This document shows positions 13,801 to 28,310 of a DNA stretch of 64,000 nucleotides, piece after piece. The notes beneath the pieces were generated by a model, which saw only the letters and a program-made list of their open reading frames with translations, had not been told where the DNA came from and searched no databases. Each line of letters begins with the position of its first letter. Positions within the stretch are counted from its first letter, which is position 1. Made by a program: the position numbers and the translations under genes. The stretch comes from Aurelia coerulea (lineage: Eukaryota > Cnidaria > Scyphozoa > Semaeostomeae > Ulmaridae): positions 20,585,501 to 20,649,500 of the forward strand of contig CM076947.1 of assembly GCA_039566865.1 (NCBI GenBank). The letters are read 5' to 3'.

Positions 13801-16800
13801 AACTTTTTGAAAAAATATGAAGTCAAAACACAGTCTATGGTTGAAATCTTTTAAATTGATAATCAATTAGTCGAGTATGAAACTTTGCTTAATGCAACTC
13901 TTCAAAATTCGGTATATGTTTTGAAACATTTGAAACCTCATCAGGTTAATGAGGTTCAAATGATTGTAAAATTTTTGAGAAAATGTGAAGTAAAGAGACA
14001 GTCTATGGTTGAAATCTTTTGAATTGATAATCAATGAGTCGAATATGAAACTTTGCTTGATGTAATTCCTGAAAATTAGGTATATGTTTTGAAACATTTG
14101 AAACCTCATCAGGTTAATGAGGTTCAAATGATTGTAAACTTTTTGAAAAAATATGAAGTCAAAACACAGTCTATGGTTGAAATCTTTTGAATTGATAATC
14201 AATGAGTCGAATATGAAACTTTGCTTAATGCAACTCTTCAAAATTAGGTATATGTTTTGAAACATTTGAAACCTCATCAGGTTAATGAGGTTCAAATGAT
14301 TGTAAAATGTTTGAGAAAATGTGAAGTAAAGAGACAGTCTATGGTTGAAATCTTTTGAATTGATAATCAATGAGTCGAATATGAAACTTTGCTTAATGCA
14401 ACTCTTCAAAATTAGATATATGTTTTGAAACATTTGAAACCTCATCAGGTTAATGAGGTTCAAATGATTGTAAAATGTTTGAGAAAATGTGAAGTAAAGA
14501 GACCGTCTATGGTTGAAATCTTTTGAATTGATAATCAATGAGTCGAATATGAAACTTTGCTTAATGCAACTCTTCAAAATTATGTATATGTTTTGAAACA
14601 TTTGAAACCTCATCAGGTTAATGAGGTTCAAATGATTGTAAAATTTTTGAGAAAATGTGAAGTAAAGAGACAGTCTATGGTTGAAATCTTTTGAATTGAT
14701 GATCAATTATTCGAATATGAAACTTTGCTTGATGTAATTCTTGAAAATTGGGTATATGTTTTGAAACATTTGAAACCTCATCAGGTTAATGAGGTTCAAA
14801 TGATTGTAAACTTTTTGAAAAAATTTGAAGTCAAACACAGTCTATGGTTGAAATCTTTTGAATTGATAATCAATGAGTCGAATATGAAACTTTGCTTAAT
14901 GCAACTCTTCAAAATTAGATATATGTTTTGAAACATTTGAAACCTCATCAGGTTAATGAGGTTCAAATGATTGTAAAATTTTTGAGAAAATGTGAAGTAA
15001 AGAGACCGTCTATGGTTGAAATCTTTTGAATTGATAATCAATGAGTCGAATATGAAACTTTGCTTGATGTAATTCTTGAAAATTAGGTATATGTTTTGAA
15101 ACATTTGAAACCTCATCAGGTTAATGAGGTTCAAATGATTGTAAACTTTTTGAAAAAATATGAAGTCAAAACACAGTCTATGGTTGAAATCTTTTGAATT
15201 GATAATCAATGAGTCGAATATGAAACTTTGCTTAATGCAATTCTTCAAAATTAGGTATATGTTTTGAAACATTTGGAACCTCATCAGGTTAATGAGGTTC
15301 AAATGATTGTAAAATTTTTGAGAAAATGTGAAGTAAAGAGACAGTCTATTGTTGAAATCTTTTTAATTGATAATCAATGAGTCGAATATGAAACTTTGCT
15401 TGATGTAATTCTTGAAAATTAGGTATATGTTTTGAAACATTTGAAACCTCATCAGGTTAATGAGGTTCAAATGATTGTAAAATTTTTGAAAAAATATGAA
15501 GTCAAAACACAGTCTATGGTTGAAATCTTTTGAATTGATAATCAATGAGTCGAATATGAAACTTTGCTTAATGCAACTCTTCAAAATTAGATATTTGTTT
15601 TGAAACATTTGAAACCTCATCAGGTTAATGAGGTTCAAATGATTGTAAAATTTTTGAGAAAATGTGAAGTAAAGAGACCGTCTATGGTTGAAATCTTTTG
15701 AATTGATAATCAATGAGTCGAATATGAAACTTTGCTTGATGTAATTCTTGAAAATTAGGTATATGTTTTGAAACATTTGAAACCTCATCAGGTTAATGAG
15801 GTTCAAATGATTGTAAACTTTTTGAAAAAATATGAAGTCAAAACACAGTCTATCGTTGAAATCTTTTGAATTGATAATCAATGAGTCGAATATGAAACTT
15901 TGCTTAATGCAACTCTTCAAAATTAGGTATATGTTTTGAAACATTTGGAACCTCATCAGGTTAATGAGGTTCAAATGATTGTAAAATTTTTGAGAAAATG
16001 TGAAGTAAAGAGACAGTCTATGGTTGAAATCTTTTGAATTGATAATCAATGAGTCGAATATGAAGCTTTGCTTAATGCAATTCTTCAAAATTAGGTATAT
16101 GTTTTGAAACATTTGGAACCTCATCAGGTTAATGAGGTTCAAATGATTGTAAAATTTTTGAGAAAATGTGAAGTAAAGAGACAGTCTATTGTTGAAATCT
16201 TTTGAATTGATAATCAATGAGTCGAATATGAAACTTTGCTTGATGTAATTCTTGAAAATTAGGTATATGTTTTGAAACATTTGAAACCTCATCAGGTTAA
16301 TGAGGTTCAAATGATTGTAAAATTTTTGAGAAAATGAGAAGTAAAGAGACAGTCTATGGTTGAAATCTTTTGAATTGATAATCAATGAGTCGAATATGAA
16401 ACTTTGCTTGATGTAATTCTTGAAAATTAGGTATATGTTTTGAAACATTTGAAACCTCATCAGGTTAATGAGGTTCAAATGATTGTAAACTTTTTGAAAA
16501 AATATGAAGTCAAAACACAGTCTATGGTTGAAATCTTTTAAATTGATAATCAATGAGTCGAATATGAAACTTTGCTTAATGCAACTCTTCAAAATTAGGT
16601 ATATGTTTTGAAACATTTGAAACCTCATCATGTTAATGAGGTTCAAATGATTGTAAACTTTTTGAGAAAATGTGAAGTAAAGAGACAGTCTATGGTTGAA
16701 ATCTTTCGAATTGATAATCAATTATTCGAATATTAAACTTGGCTTGATGTAATTCTTGAAAATTAGGTATATGTTTTGAAACATTTGAAACCTCATCAGG

Positions 16801-18400
16801 TTAATGAGGTTCAAATGATTGTAAACCTTTTTGAAAAAATATGAAGTCAGAACACAGTCTATGGTTGAAATCTTTTGAATTGATAATCAATGAGTCGAAT
16901 ATGAAACTTTGCTTAATGCAACTCTTCAAAATTAGGTATATGTTTTGAAACATTTGGAACCTCATCAGGTTAATGAGGTTCAAATGATTGTAAAATTTTT
17001 GAGAAAATGTGAAGTAAAGAGACAGTCTATGGTTGAAATCTTTTGAATTGATAATCAATGAGTCGAATATGAAACTTTGCTTGATGTAATTCTTGAAAAT
17101 TAGGTATATGTTTTGAAACATTTGAAACCTCATCAGGTTAATGAGCTTCAAATGATTGTAAAATTTTTGAGAAAATGTGAAGTAAAGAGACCGTCTATGG
17201 TTGAAATCTTTTGAATTGATAATCAATGAGTCGATTATGAAACTTTGCTTGATGTAATTCTTGAAAATTAGGTAGATGTTTTGAAACATTTGAAACCTCA
17301 TCAGGTTAATGAGGTTCAAATGATTGTAAAATTTTTGAGAAAATGTGAAGTAAAGAGACAGTCTATGGTTGAAATCTTTTGAATTGATAATCAATGAGTC
17401 GAATATGAAACTTTGCTTGATGTAATTCTTGAAAATTAGGTATATGTTTTGAAACATTTGAAACCTCATCAGGTTAATGAGGTTCAAATGATTGTAAACT
17501 TTTTGAAAAAATATGAAGTCAAAACACAGTCTATGGTTGAAATCTTTTAAATTGATAATCAATGAGTCGAATATGAAACTTTGCTTAATGCAACTCTTCA
17601 AAATTAGGTATATGTTTTGAAACATTTGAAACCTCATCATGTTAATGAGGTTCAAATGATTGTAAACTTTTTGAGAAAATGTGAAGTAAAGAGACAGTCT
17701 ATGGTTGAAATCTTTCGAATTGATAATCAATGATTCGAATATTAAACTTGGCTTGATGTAATTCTTGAAAATTAGGTATATGTTTTGAAACATTTGAAGC
17801 CTCATCAGGTTAATGAGGTTCAAATGATTGTAAACTTTTTGAAAAAATATGAAGTCAAAACACAGTCTATGGTTGAAATCTTTTGAATTGATAATCAATT
17901 ATTCGAATATGAAACTTTGCTTGATGTAATTCTTGAAAATTAGGTATATGTTTTGAAACATTTGAAACCTCATCAGGTTAATGAGGTTCAAATGATTGTA
18001 AACTTTTTGAAAAGATTTGAAGTCAAACACAGTCTATGGTTGAAATCTTTTGAATTGATAATCAATGAGTCGAATATGAAACTTTGCTTAATGCAACTTT
18101 TCAAAATTAGATATATGTTTTGAAACATTTGAAACCTCATCAGATTAATGAGGTTCTAATGATTGTAAAATTTTTGAGAAAATGTGAAGTAAAGAGACCG
18201 TCTATGGTTGAAATCTTTTGAATTGATAATCAATGAGTCGAATATGAAACTTTGCTTAATGCAACTCTTCAAAATTATGTATATGTTTTGAAACATTTGA
18301 AACCTCATCAGGTTAATGAGGTTCAAATGATTGTAAAATTTTTGAGAAAATGTGAAGTAAAGAGACAGTCTATGGTTGAAATCTTTTGAATTGATAATCA
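10861..18400. repeat. Higher-order duplications of 3,696 and 3,864 bp in the satellite core
   Basis: A distinctive run with AAAATTGGGTATATG and the 2-base deletion AAGTCAAACACAG lies at 10,861-11,067 and again at 14,725-14,931, a shift of exactly 3,864 bp (23 monomers). The single-base insertion marker AAACCTTTTTG lies near 7,585, 13,128 and 16,824; the last two are 3,696 bp apart (22 monomers). Neighbouring monomers travel with these markers. Large blocks therefore moved by unequal exchange or segmental duplication, not monomer by monomer. Confidence 0.8.
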
Positions 18401-20899
18401 ATTATTCGAATATGAAACTTTGCTTGATGTAATTCTTGAAAATTAGGTATATGTTTTGAAACATTTGAAACCTCATCAGGTTAATGAGGTTCAAATGATT
18501 GTAAACTTTTTGAAAAAATATGAAGTCAAAACACAGTCTATGGTTGAAATCTTTTGAATTGATAATCAATGAGTCGAATATGAAACTTTGCTTAATGCAA
18601 CTCTTCAAAATTAGGTATATGTTTTGAAACATTTGGAACCTCATCAGGTTAATGAGGTTCAAATGATTGTAAAATTTTTGAGAAAATGTGAAGTAAAGAG
18701 ACAGTCTATTGTTGAAATCTTTTGAATTGATAATCAATGAGTCGAATATGAAACTTTGCTTGATGTAATTCTTGAAAATTAGGTATATGTTTTGAAACAT
18801 TTGAAACCTCATCAGGTTAATGAGGTTCAAATGATTGTAAACTTTTTGAAAAAATATGAAGTCAAAACACAGTCTATGGTTGAAATCTTTTGAATTGATA
18901 ATCAATGAATCGAATATGAAACTTTGCTTAATGCAACTCTTCAAAATTAGGTATATGTTTTGAAACATTTGGAACCTCATCAGGTTAATGAGGTTCAAAT
19001 GATTGTAAAATTTTTGAGAAAATGTGAAGTAAAGAGACAGTCTATTGTTGAAATCTTTTGAATTGATAATCAATGAGTCGAATATGAAACTTTGCTTGAT
19101 GTAATTCTTGAAAATTAAGTATATGTTTTGAAACATTTGAAACCTCATCAGGTTAATGAGGTTCAAATGATTGTAAATTTTTGAGAAAATGTGAAGTAAA
19201 GAGACAGTCTATGGTTGAAATCTTTTGAATTGATAATCAATTATTCGAATATGAAACTTTGCTTGATGTAATTCTTGAAAATAAGGTATATGTTTTGAAA
19301 CATTTGAAACCTCATCAGGTTAATGAGGTTCAAATGATTGTAAACTTTTTGAAAAAATGTGAAGTAAAGAGACAGTCTATGGTTGAAATCTTTTGAATTG
19401 ATAATCAATTATTCGAATATGAAACTTTGCTTGATGTAATTCTTGAAAATTAGGTATATGTTTTGAAACATTTGAAACCTCATCAGGTTAATGAGGTTCA
19501 AATGATTGTAAACTTTTTGAAAAAGTATGAAGTCAAAACACAGTCTATGGTTGAAATCTTTTGAATTGATAATCAATTATTCGAATATGAAACTTTGCTT
19601 AATGCAACTCTTCAAAATTAGGTATATGTTTTGAAACATTTGGAACCTCATCAGGTTAATGAGGTTCAAATGATTGTAAATTTTTTGAGAAAATGTGAAG
19701 TAAAGAGACAGTCTATTGTTGAAATCTTTTGAATTGATAATCAATGAGTCGAATATGAAACTTTGCTTGATGTAATTCTTGAAAATTAGGTATATGTTTT
19801 GAAACATTTGAAACCTCATCAGGTTAATGAGGTTCAAATGATTGTAAAATTTTTGAGAAAATGTGAAGTAAAGAGACAGTCTATTGTTGAAATCTTTTGA
19901 ATTGATAATCAATGAGTCGAATATGAAACTTTGCTTGATGTACTTCTTGAAAATTAGGTATATGTTTTGAAACATTTGAAACCTCATCAGGTTAATGAGG
20001 TTCAAATGATTGTAAACTTTTTGAAAAAATATGAAGTCAAAACACAGTCTATGGTTGAAATCTTTTGAATTGATAATCAATGAATCGAATATGAAACTTT
20101 GCTTAATGCAACTCTTCAAAATTAGGTATATGTTTTGAAACATTTGGAACCTCATCAGGTTAATGAGGTTCAAATGATTGTAAAATTTTTGAGAAAATGT
20201 GAAGTAAAGAGACAGTCTATTGTTGAAATCTTTTGAATTGATAATCAATGAGTCGAATATGAAACTTTGCTTGATGTAATTCTTGAAAATTAAGTATATG
20301 TTTTGAAACATTTGAAACCTCATCAGGTTAATGAGGTTCAAATGATTGTAAATTTTTGAGAAAATGTGAAGTAAAGAGACAGTCTATGGTTGAAATCTTT
20401 TGAATTGATAATCAATTATTCGAATATGAAACTTTGCTTGATGTAATTCTTGAAAATAAGGTATATGTTTTGAAACATTTGAAACCTCATCAGGTTAATG
20501 AGGTTCAAATGATTGTAAACTTTTTGAAAAAATGTGAAGTAAAGAGACAGTCTATGGTTGAAATCTTTTGAATTGATAATCAATTATTCGAATATGAAAC
20601 TTTGCTTGATGTAATTCTTGAAAATAAGGTATATGTTTTGAAACATTTGAAACCTCATCAGGTTAATGAGGTTCAAATGATTGTAAACTTTTTGAAAAAG
20701 TATGAAGTCAAAACACAGTCTATGGTTGAAATCTTTTGAATTGATAATCAATGAATCGAATGAAACTTTGCTTAATGCAACTCTTCAAAATTAGGTATAT
20801 GTTTTGAAACATTTGGAACCTCATCAGGTTAATGAGGTTCAAATGATTGTAAATTTTTTGAGAAAATGTGAAGTAAAGAGACAGTCTATTGTTGAAATC

Positions 20900-23800
20900 T
20901 TTTGAATTGATAATCAATGAGTCGAATATGAAACTTTGCTTGATGTAATTCTTGAAAATTAGGTATATGTTTTGAAACATTTGAAACCTCATCAGGTTAA
21001 TGAGGTTCAAATGATTGTAAATTTTTGAGAAAATGTGAAGTAAAGAGACAGTCTATGGTTGAAATCTTTTGAATTGATAATCAATGAGTCGAATATGAAA
21101 CTTTGCTTGATGTAATTCTTGATAATTAAGTATATGTTTTCAAACATTTGAAACCTCATCAGGTTAATGAGGTTCAAATGATTGTAAAATTTTTGAGAAA
21201 ATGTGAAGTAAAGAGACAGTCTATGGTTGAAATCTTTTGAATTGATAATCAATGAGTCGAATATGAAACTTTGCTTGATGTAATTCTTGAAAATTAAGTA
21301 TATGTTTTCAAACATTTGAAACCTCATCAGGTTAATGAGGTTCAAATGATTGTAAAATTTTTGAGAAAATGAGAAGTAAAGAGACAGTCTATGGTTGAAA
21401 TCTTTTGAATTGATAATCAATTATTCGAATATGAAACTTTGCTTGATGTAATTCTTGACAATTAGGTATATGTTTTGAAACATTTGAAACCTCATCAGGT
21501 TAATGAGGTTCAAATGATTGTAAACTTTTTGAAAAAATTTGAAGTCAAAACACAGTCTATGGTTGAAATCTTTTGAATTGATAATCAATGAGTCGAATAT
21601 GAAACTTTGCTTGATGTAATTCTTGAAAATAAGTTATATGTTTTGAAACATTTGAAACCTCATCAGGTTAATGAGGTTCAAATGATTGTAAACTTTTTGA
21701 AAAAATGTGAAGTAAAGAGACAGTCTATGGTTGAAATCTTTTGAATTGATAATCAATGAGTCGAATATGAAACTTTGCTTGATGTAATTCTTGATAATTA
21801 AGTATATGTTTTCAAACATTTGAAACCTCATCAGGTTAATGAGGTTCAAATGATTGTAAAATTTTTGAGAAAATGTGAAGTAAAGAGACAGTCTATGGTT
21901 GAAATCTTTTGAATTGATAATCAATGAGTCGAATATGAAACTTTGCTTGATGTAATTCTTGAAAATTAAGTATATGTTTTCAAACATTTGAAACCTCATC
22001 AGGTTAATGAGGTTCAAATGATTGTAAAATTTTTGAGAAAATGAGAAGTAAAGAGACAGTCTATGGTTGAAATCTTTTGAATTGATAATCAATTATTCGA
22101 ATATGAAACTTTGCTTGATGTAATTCTTGACAATTAGGTATATGTTTTGAAACATTTGAAACCTCATCAGGTTAATGAGGTTCAAATGATTGTAAACTTT
22201 TTGAAAAAATTTGAAGTCAAAACACAGTCTATGGTTGAAATCTTTTGAATTGATAATCAATGAGTCGAATATGAAACTTTGCTTGATGTAATTCTTGAAA
22301 ATAAGTTATATGTTTTGAAACATTTGAAACCTCATCAGGTTAATGAGGTTCAAATGATTGTAAACTTTTTGAAAAAATGTGAAGTAAAGATACAGTCTAT
22401 GGTTGAAATCTTTTGAATTGATAATCAATTATTCGAATATGAAACTTCGCTTAATGCAACTCTTCAAAATTAGGTATATGTTTTGAAACATTTGAAACCT
22501 CATCAGGTTAATGAGGTTCAAATGATTGTAAAATTTTTGAGAAAATGTGAAGTAAAGAGACAGTCTATGGTTGAAATCTTTTGAATTGATAATCAATGAG
22601 TCGAATATGAAACTTTGCTTGATGTAATTCTTGAAAATTAAGTATATGTTTTCAAACATTTGAAACCTCATCAGGTTAATGAGGTTCAAATGATTGTAAA
22701 ATTTTTGAGAAAATGTGAAGTAAAGAGACAGTCTATGGTTGAAATCTTTTGAATTGATAATCAATGAGTCGAATATGAAACTTTGCTTGATGTAATTCTT
22801 GAAAATTAAGTATATGTTTTCAAACATTTGAAACCTCATCAGGTTAATGAGGTTCAAATGATTGTAAAATTTTTGAGAAAATGAGAAGTAAAGAGACAGT
22901 CTATGGTTGAAATCTTTTGAATTGATAATCAATTATTCGAATATGAAACTTTGCTTGATGTAATTCTTGACAATTAGGTATATGTTTTGAAACATTTGAA
23001 ACCTCATCAGGTTAATGAGGTTCAAATGATTGTAAACTTTTTGAAAAAATTTGAAGTCAAAACACAGTCTATGGTTGAAATCTTTTGAATTGATAATCAA
23101 TGAGTCGAATATGAAACTTTGCTTGATGTAATTCTTGAAAATAAGTTATATGTTTTGAAACATTTGAAACCTCATCAGGTTAATGAGGTTCAAATGATTG
23201 TAAACTTTTTGAATAAATGTGAAGTAAAGATACAGTCTATGGTTGAAATCTTTTGAATTGATAATCAATTATTCGAATATGAAACTTTGCTTGATGTAAT
23301 TCTTGAAAATAAGGTATATGTTTTGAAACATTTGAAACCTCATCAGGTTAATGAGGTTCAAATGATTGTAAACTTTTTGAAAAAGTATGAAGTCAAAACA
23401 CAGTCTATGGTTGAAATCTTTTGAATTGATAATCAATTATTCGAATATGAAACTTTGCTTGATGTAATTCTTGAAAATAAGGTATATGTTTTGAAACATT
23501 TGAAACCTCATCAGGTTAATGAGGTTCAAATGATTGTAAACTTTTTGAAAAAATATGAAGTCAAAACACAGTCTATGGTTGAAATCTTTTAAATTGATAA
23601 TCAATGAGTCGAATATGAAACTTTGCTTAATGCAACTCTTCAAAATTAGGTATATGTTTTGAAACATTTGAAACCTCATCAGGTTAATGAGGTTCAAATG
23701 ATTGTAACCTTTTTGAAAAAATATGAAGTCAAAACACAGTCTATGTTTGAAATCTTTTGAATTGATAATCAATGAGTCGAATATAAAACTTTGCTTAATG

Positions 23801-26800
23801 CAACTCTTCAAAATTAGGTATATGTTTTGAAACATTTGAAACCTCATCAGGTTAATGAGGTTCAAATGATTGTAACATTTTTGAGAAAATGTGAAGTAAA
23901 GAGACAGTCTATGGTTGAAATCTTTTGAATTGATAATCAATGAGTCGAATATGAAACTTTGCTTGATGTAATTCTTGAAAATTAAGTATATGTTTTCAAA
24001 CATTTGAAACCTCATCAGGTTAATGAGGTTCAAATGATTGTAAAATTTTTGAGAAAATGAGAAGTAAAGAGACAGTCTATGGTTGAAATCTTTTGAATTG
24101 ATAATCAATTATTCGAATATGAAACTTTGCTTGATGTAATTCTTGACAATTAGGTATATGTTTTGAAACATTTGAAACCTCATCAGGTTAATGAGGTTCA
24201 AATGATTGTAAACTTTTTGAAAAAATTTGAAGTCAAAACACAGTCTATGGTTGAAATCTTTTGAATTGATAATCAATGAGTCGAATATGAAACTTTGCTT
24301 GATGTAATTCTTGAAAATTAGGTATATGTTTTGAAACATTTGAAACCTCATCAGGTTAATGAGGTTCAAATGATTGTAAATTTTTGAGAAAATGTGAAGT
24401 AAAGAGACAGTCTATGGTTGAAATCTTTTGAATTGATAATCAATGAGTCGAATATGAAACTTTGCTTGATGTAATTCTTGATAATTAAGTATATGTTTTC
24501 AAACATTTGAAACCTCATCAGGTTAATGAGGTTCAAATGATTGTAAAATTTTTGAGAAAATGTGAAGTAAAGAGACAGTCTATGGTTGAAATCTTTTGAA
24601 TTGATAATCAATGAGTCGAATATGAAACTTTGCTTGATGTAATTCTTGAAAATTAAGTATATGTTTTCAAACATTTGAAACCTCATTAGGTTAATGAGGT
24701 TCAAATGATTGTAAAATTTTTGAGAAAATGAGAAGTAAAGAGACAGTCTATGGTTGAAATCTTTTGAATTGATAATCAATTATTCGAATATGAAACTTTG
24801 CTTGATGTAATTCTTGACAATTAGGTATATGTTTTGAAACATTTGAAACCTCATCAGGTTAATGAGGTTCAAATGATTGTAAACTTTTTGAAAAAATTTG
24901 AAGTCAAAACACAGTCTATGGTTGAAATCTTTTGAATTGATAATCAATGAGTCGAATATGAAACTTTGCTTGATGTAATTCTTGAAAATAAGTTATATGT
25001 TTTGAAACATTTGAAACCTCATCAGGTTAATGAGGTTCAAATGATTGTAAACTTTTTGAAAAAATGTGAAGTAAAGAGACAGTCTATGGTTGAAATCTTT
25101 TGAATTGATAATCAATGAGTCGAATATGAAACTTTGCTTGATGTAATTCTTGATAATTAAGTATATGTTTTCAAACATTTGAAACCTCATCAGGTTAATG
25201 AGGTTCAAATGATTGTAAAATTTTTGAGAAAATGTGAAGTAAAGAGACAGTCTATGGTTGAAATCTTTTGAATTGATAATCAATGAGTCGAATATGAAAC
25301 TTTGCTTGATGTAATTCTTGAAAATTAAGTATATGTTTTCAAACATTTGAAACCTCATCAGGTTAATGAGGTTCAAATGATTGTAAAATTTTTGAGAAAA
25401 TGAGAAGTAAAGAGACAGTCTATGGTTGAAATCTTTTGAATTGATAATCAATTATTCGAATATGAAACTTTGCTTGATGTAATTCTTGACAATTAGGTAT
25501 ATGTTTTGAAACATTTGAAACCTCATCAGGTTAATGAGGTTCAAATGATTGTAAACTTTTTGAAAAAATTTGAAGTCAAAACACAGTCTATGGTTGAAAT
25601 CTTTTGAATTGATAATCAATGAGTCGAATATGAAACTTTGCTTGATGTAATTCTTGAAAATAAGTTATATGTTTTGAAACATTTGAAACCTCATCAGGTT
25701 AATGAGGTTCAAATGATTGTAAACTTTTTGAAAAAATGTGAAGTAAAGATACAGTCTATGGTTGAAATCTTTTGAATTGATAATCAATTATTCGAATATG
25801 AAACTTTGCTTAATGCAACTCTTCAAAATTAGGTATATGTTTTGAAACATTTGAAACCTCATCAGGTTAATGAGGTTCAAATGATTGTAAAATTTTTGAG
25901 AAAATGTGAAGTAAAGAGACAGTCTATGGTTGAAATCTTTTGAATTGATAATCAATGAGTCGAATATGAAACTTTGCTTGATGTAATTCTTGAAAATTAA
26001 GTATATGTTTTCAAACATTTGAAACCTCATCAGGTTAATGAGGTTCAAATGATTGTAAAATTTTTGAGAAAATGTGAAGTAAAGAGACAGTCTATGGTTG
26101 AAATCTTTTGAATTGATAATCAATGAGTCGAATATGAAACTTTGCTTGATGTAATTCTTGAAAATTAAGTATATGTTTTCAAACATTTGAAACCTCATCA
26201 GGTTAATGAGGTTCAAATGATTGTAAAATTTTTGAGAAAATGAGAAGTAAAGAGACAGTCTATGGTTGAAATCTTTTGAATTGATAATCAATTATTCGAA
26301 TATGAAACTTTGCTTGATGTAATTCTTGACAATTAGGTATATGTTTTGAAACATTTGAAACCTCATCAGGTTAATGAGGTTCAAATGATTGTAAACTTTT
26401 TGAATAAATTTGAAGTCAAAACACAGTCTATGGTTGAAATCTTTTGAATTGATAATCAATGAGTCGAATATGAAACTTTGCTTGATGTAATTCTTGAAAA
26501 TAAGTTATATGTTTTGAAACATTTGAAACCTCATCAGGTTAATGAGGTTCAAATGATTGTAAACTTTTTGAACAAATGTGAAGTAAAGAGACAGTCTATG
26601 GTTGAAATCTTTTGAATTGATAATCAATTATTCGAATATGAAACTTTGCTTGATGTAATTCTTGAAAATAAGGTATATGTTTTGAAACATTTGAAACCTC
26701 ATCAGGTTAATGAGGTTCAAATGATTGTAAACTTTTTGAAAAAGTATGAAGTCAAAACACAGTCTATGGTTGAAATCTTTTGAATTGATAATCAATTATT

Positions 26801-28310
26801 CGAATATGAAACTTTGCTTGATGTAATTCTTGAAAATAAGGTATATGTTTTGAAACATTTGAAACCTCATCAGGTTAATGAGGTTCAAATGATTGTAAAC
26901 TTTTTGAAAAAATATGAAGTCAAAACACAGTCTATGGTTGAAATCTTTTAAATTGATAATCAATGAGTCGAATATGAAACTTTGCTTAATGCAACTCTTC
27001 AAAATTAGGTATATGTTTTGAAACATTTGAAACCTCATCAGGTTAATGAGGTTCAAATGATTGTAACCTTTTTGAAAAAATATGAAGTCAAAACACAGTC
27101 TATGTTTGAAATCTTTTGAATTGATAATCAATGAGTCGAATATAAAACTTTGCTTAATGCAACTCTTCAAAATTAGGTATATGTTTTGAAACATTTGAAA
27201 CCTCATCAGGTTAATGAGGTTCAAATGATTGTAACATTTTTGAGAAAATGTGAAGTAAAGAGACAGTCTATGGTTGAAATCTTTTGAATTGATAATCAAT
27301 GAGTCGAATATGAAACTTTGCTTGATGTAATTCTTGAAAATTAAGTATATGTTTTCAAACATTTGAAACCTCATCAGGTTAATGAGGTTCAAATGATTGT
27401 AAAATTTTTGAGAAAATGAGAAGTAAAGAGACAGTCTATGGTTGAAATCTTTTGAATTGATAATCAATTATTCGAATATGAAACTTTGCTTGATGTAATT
27501 CTTGACAATTAGGTATATGTTTTGAAACATTTGAAACCTCATCAGGTTAATGAGGTTCAAATGATTGTAAACTTTTTGAAAAAATTTGAAGTCAAAACAC
27601 AGTCTATGGTTGAAATCTTTTGAATTGATAATCAATGAGTCGAATATGAAACTTTGCTTGATGTAATTCTTGAAAATAAGTTATATGTTTTGAAACATTT
27701 GAAACCTCATCAGGTTAATGAGGTTCAAATGATTGTAAACTTTTTGAAAAAATGTGAAGTAAAGATACAGTCTATGGTTGAAATCTTTTGAATTGATAAT
27801 CAATTATTCGAATATGAAACTTTGCTTAATGCAACTCTTCAAAATTAGGTATATGTTTTGAAACATTTGAAACCTCATCAGGTTAATGAGGTTCAAATGA
27901 TTGTAAATTTTTTGAGAAAATGTGAAGTAAAGAGACAGTCTATGGTTGAAATCTTTTGAATTGATAATCAATGAGTCGAATATGAAACTTTGCTTGATGT
28001 AATTCTTGAAAATTAAGTATATGTTTTCAAACATTTGAAACCTCATCAGGTTAATGAGGTTCAAATGATTGTAAAATTTTTGAGAAAATGTGAAGTAAAG
28101 AGACAGTCTATGGTTGAAATCTTTTGAATTGATAATCAATGAGTCGAATATGAAACTTTGCTTGATGTAATTCTTGAAAATTAAGTATATGTTTTCAAAC
28201 ATTTGAAACCTCATCAGGTTAATGAGGTTCAAATGATTGTAAAATTTTTGAGAAAATGAGAAGTAAAGAGACAGTCTATGGTTGAAATCTTTTGAATTGA
28301 TAATCAATTA
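20900..28310. repeat. Tandem 3,359-bp higher-order repeat (about 20 monomers)
   Basis: The order of variant monomers at about 20,900-24,300 is repeated at about 24,260-27,670 with a constant shift of 3,359 bp (20 x 168 minus 1). Markers include TTGTAAATTTTTGAG at 21,016 and 24,375, the GATAATTAAG variant, and the CTTGACAATTAGG variants. Only a few single-base differences are visible, for example TTCGCTT versus TTTGCTT near 22,446 and CTCATCAGG versus CTCATTAGG near 24,685. A further partial copy (27,725-28,310) matches 25,709 onward with a shift of 2,016 bp (12 monomers). The near-identity suggests a recent event, or an assembly duplication. Confidence 0.85.
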
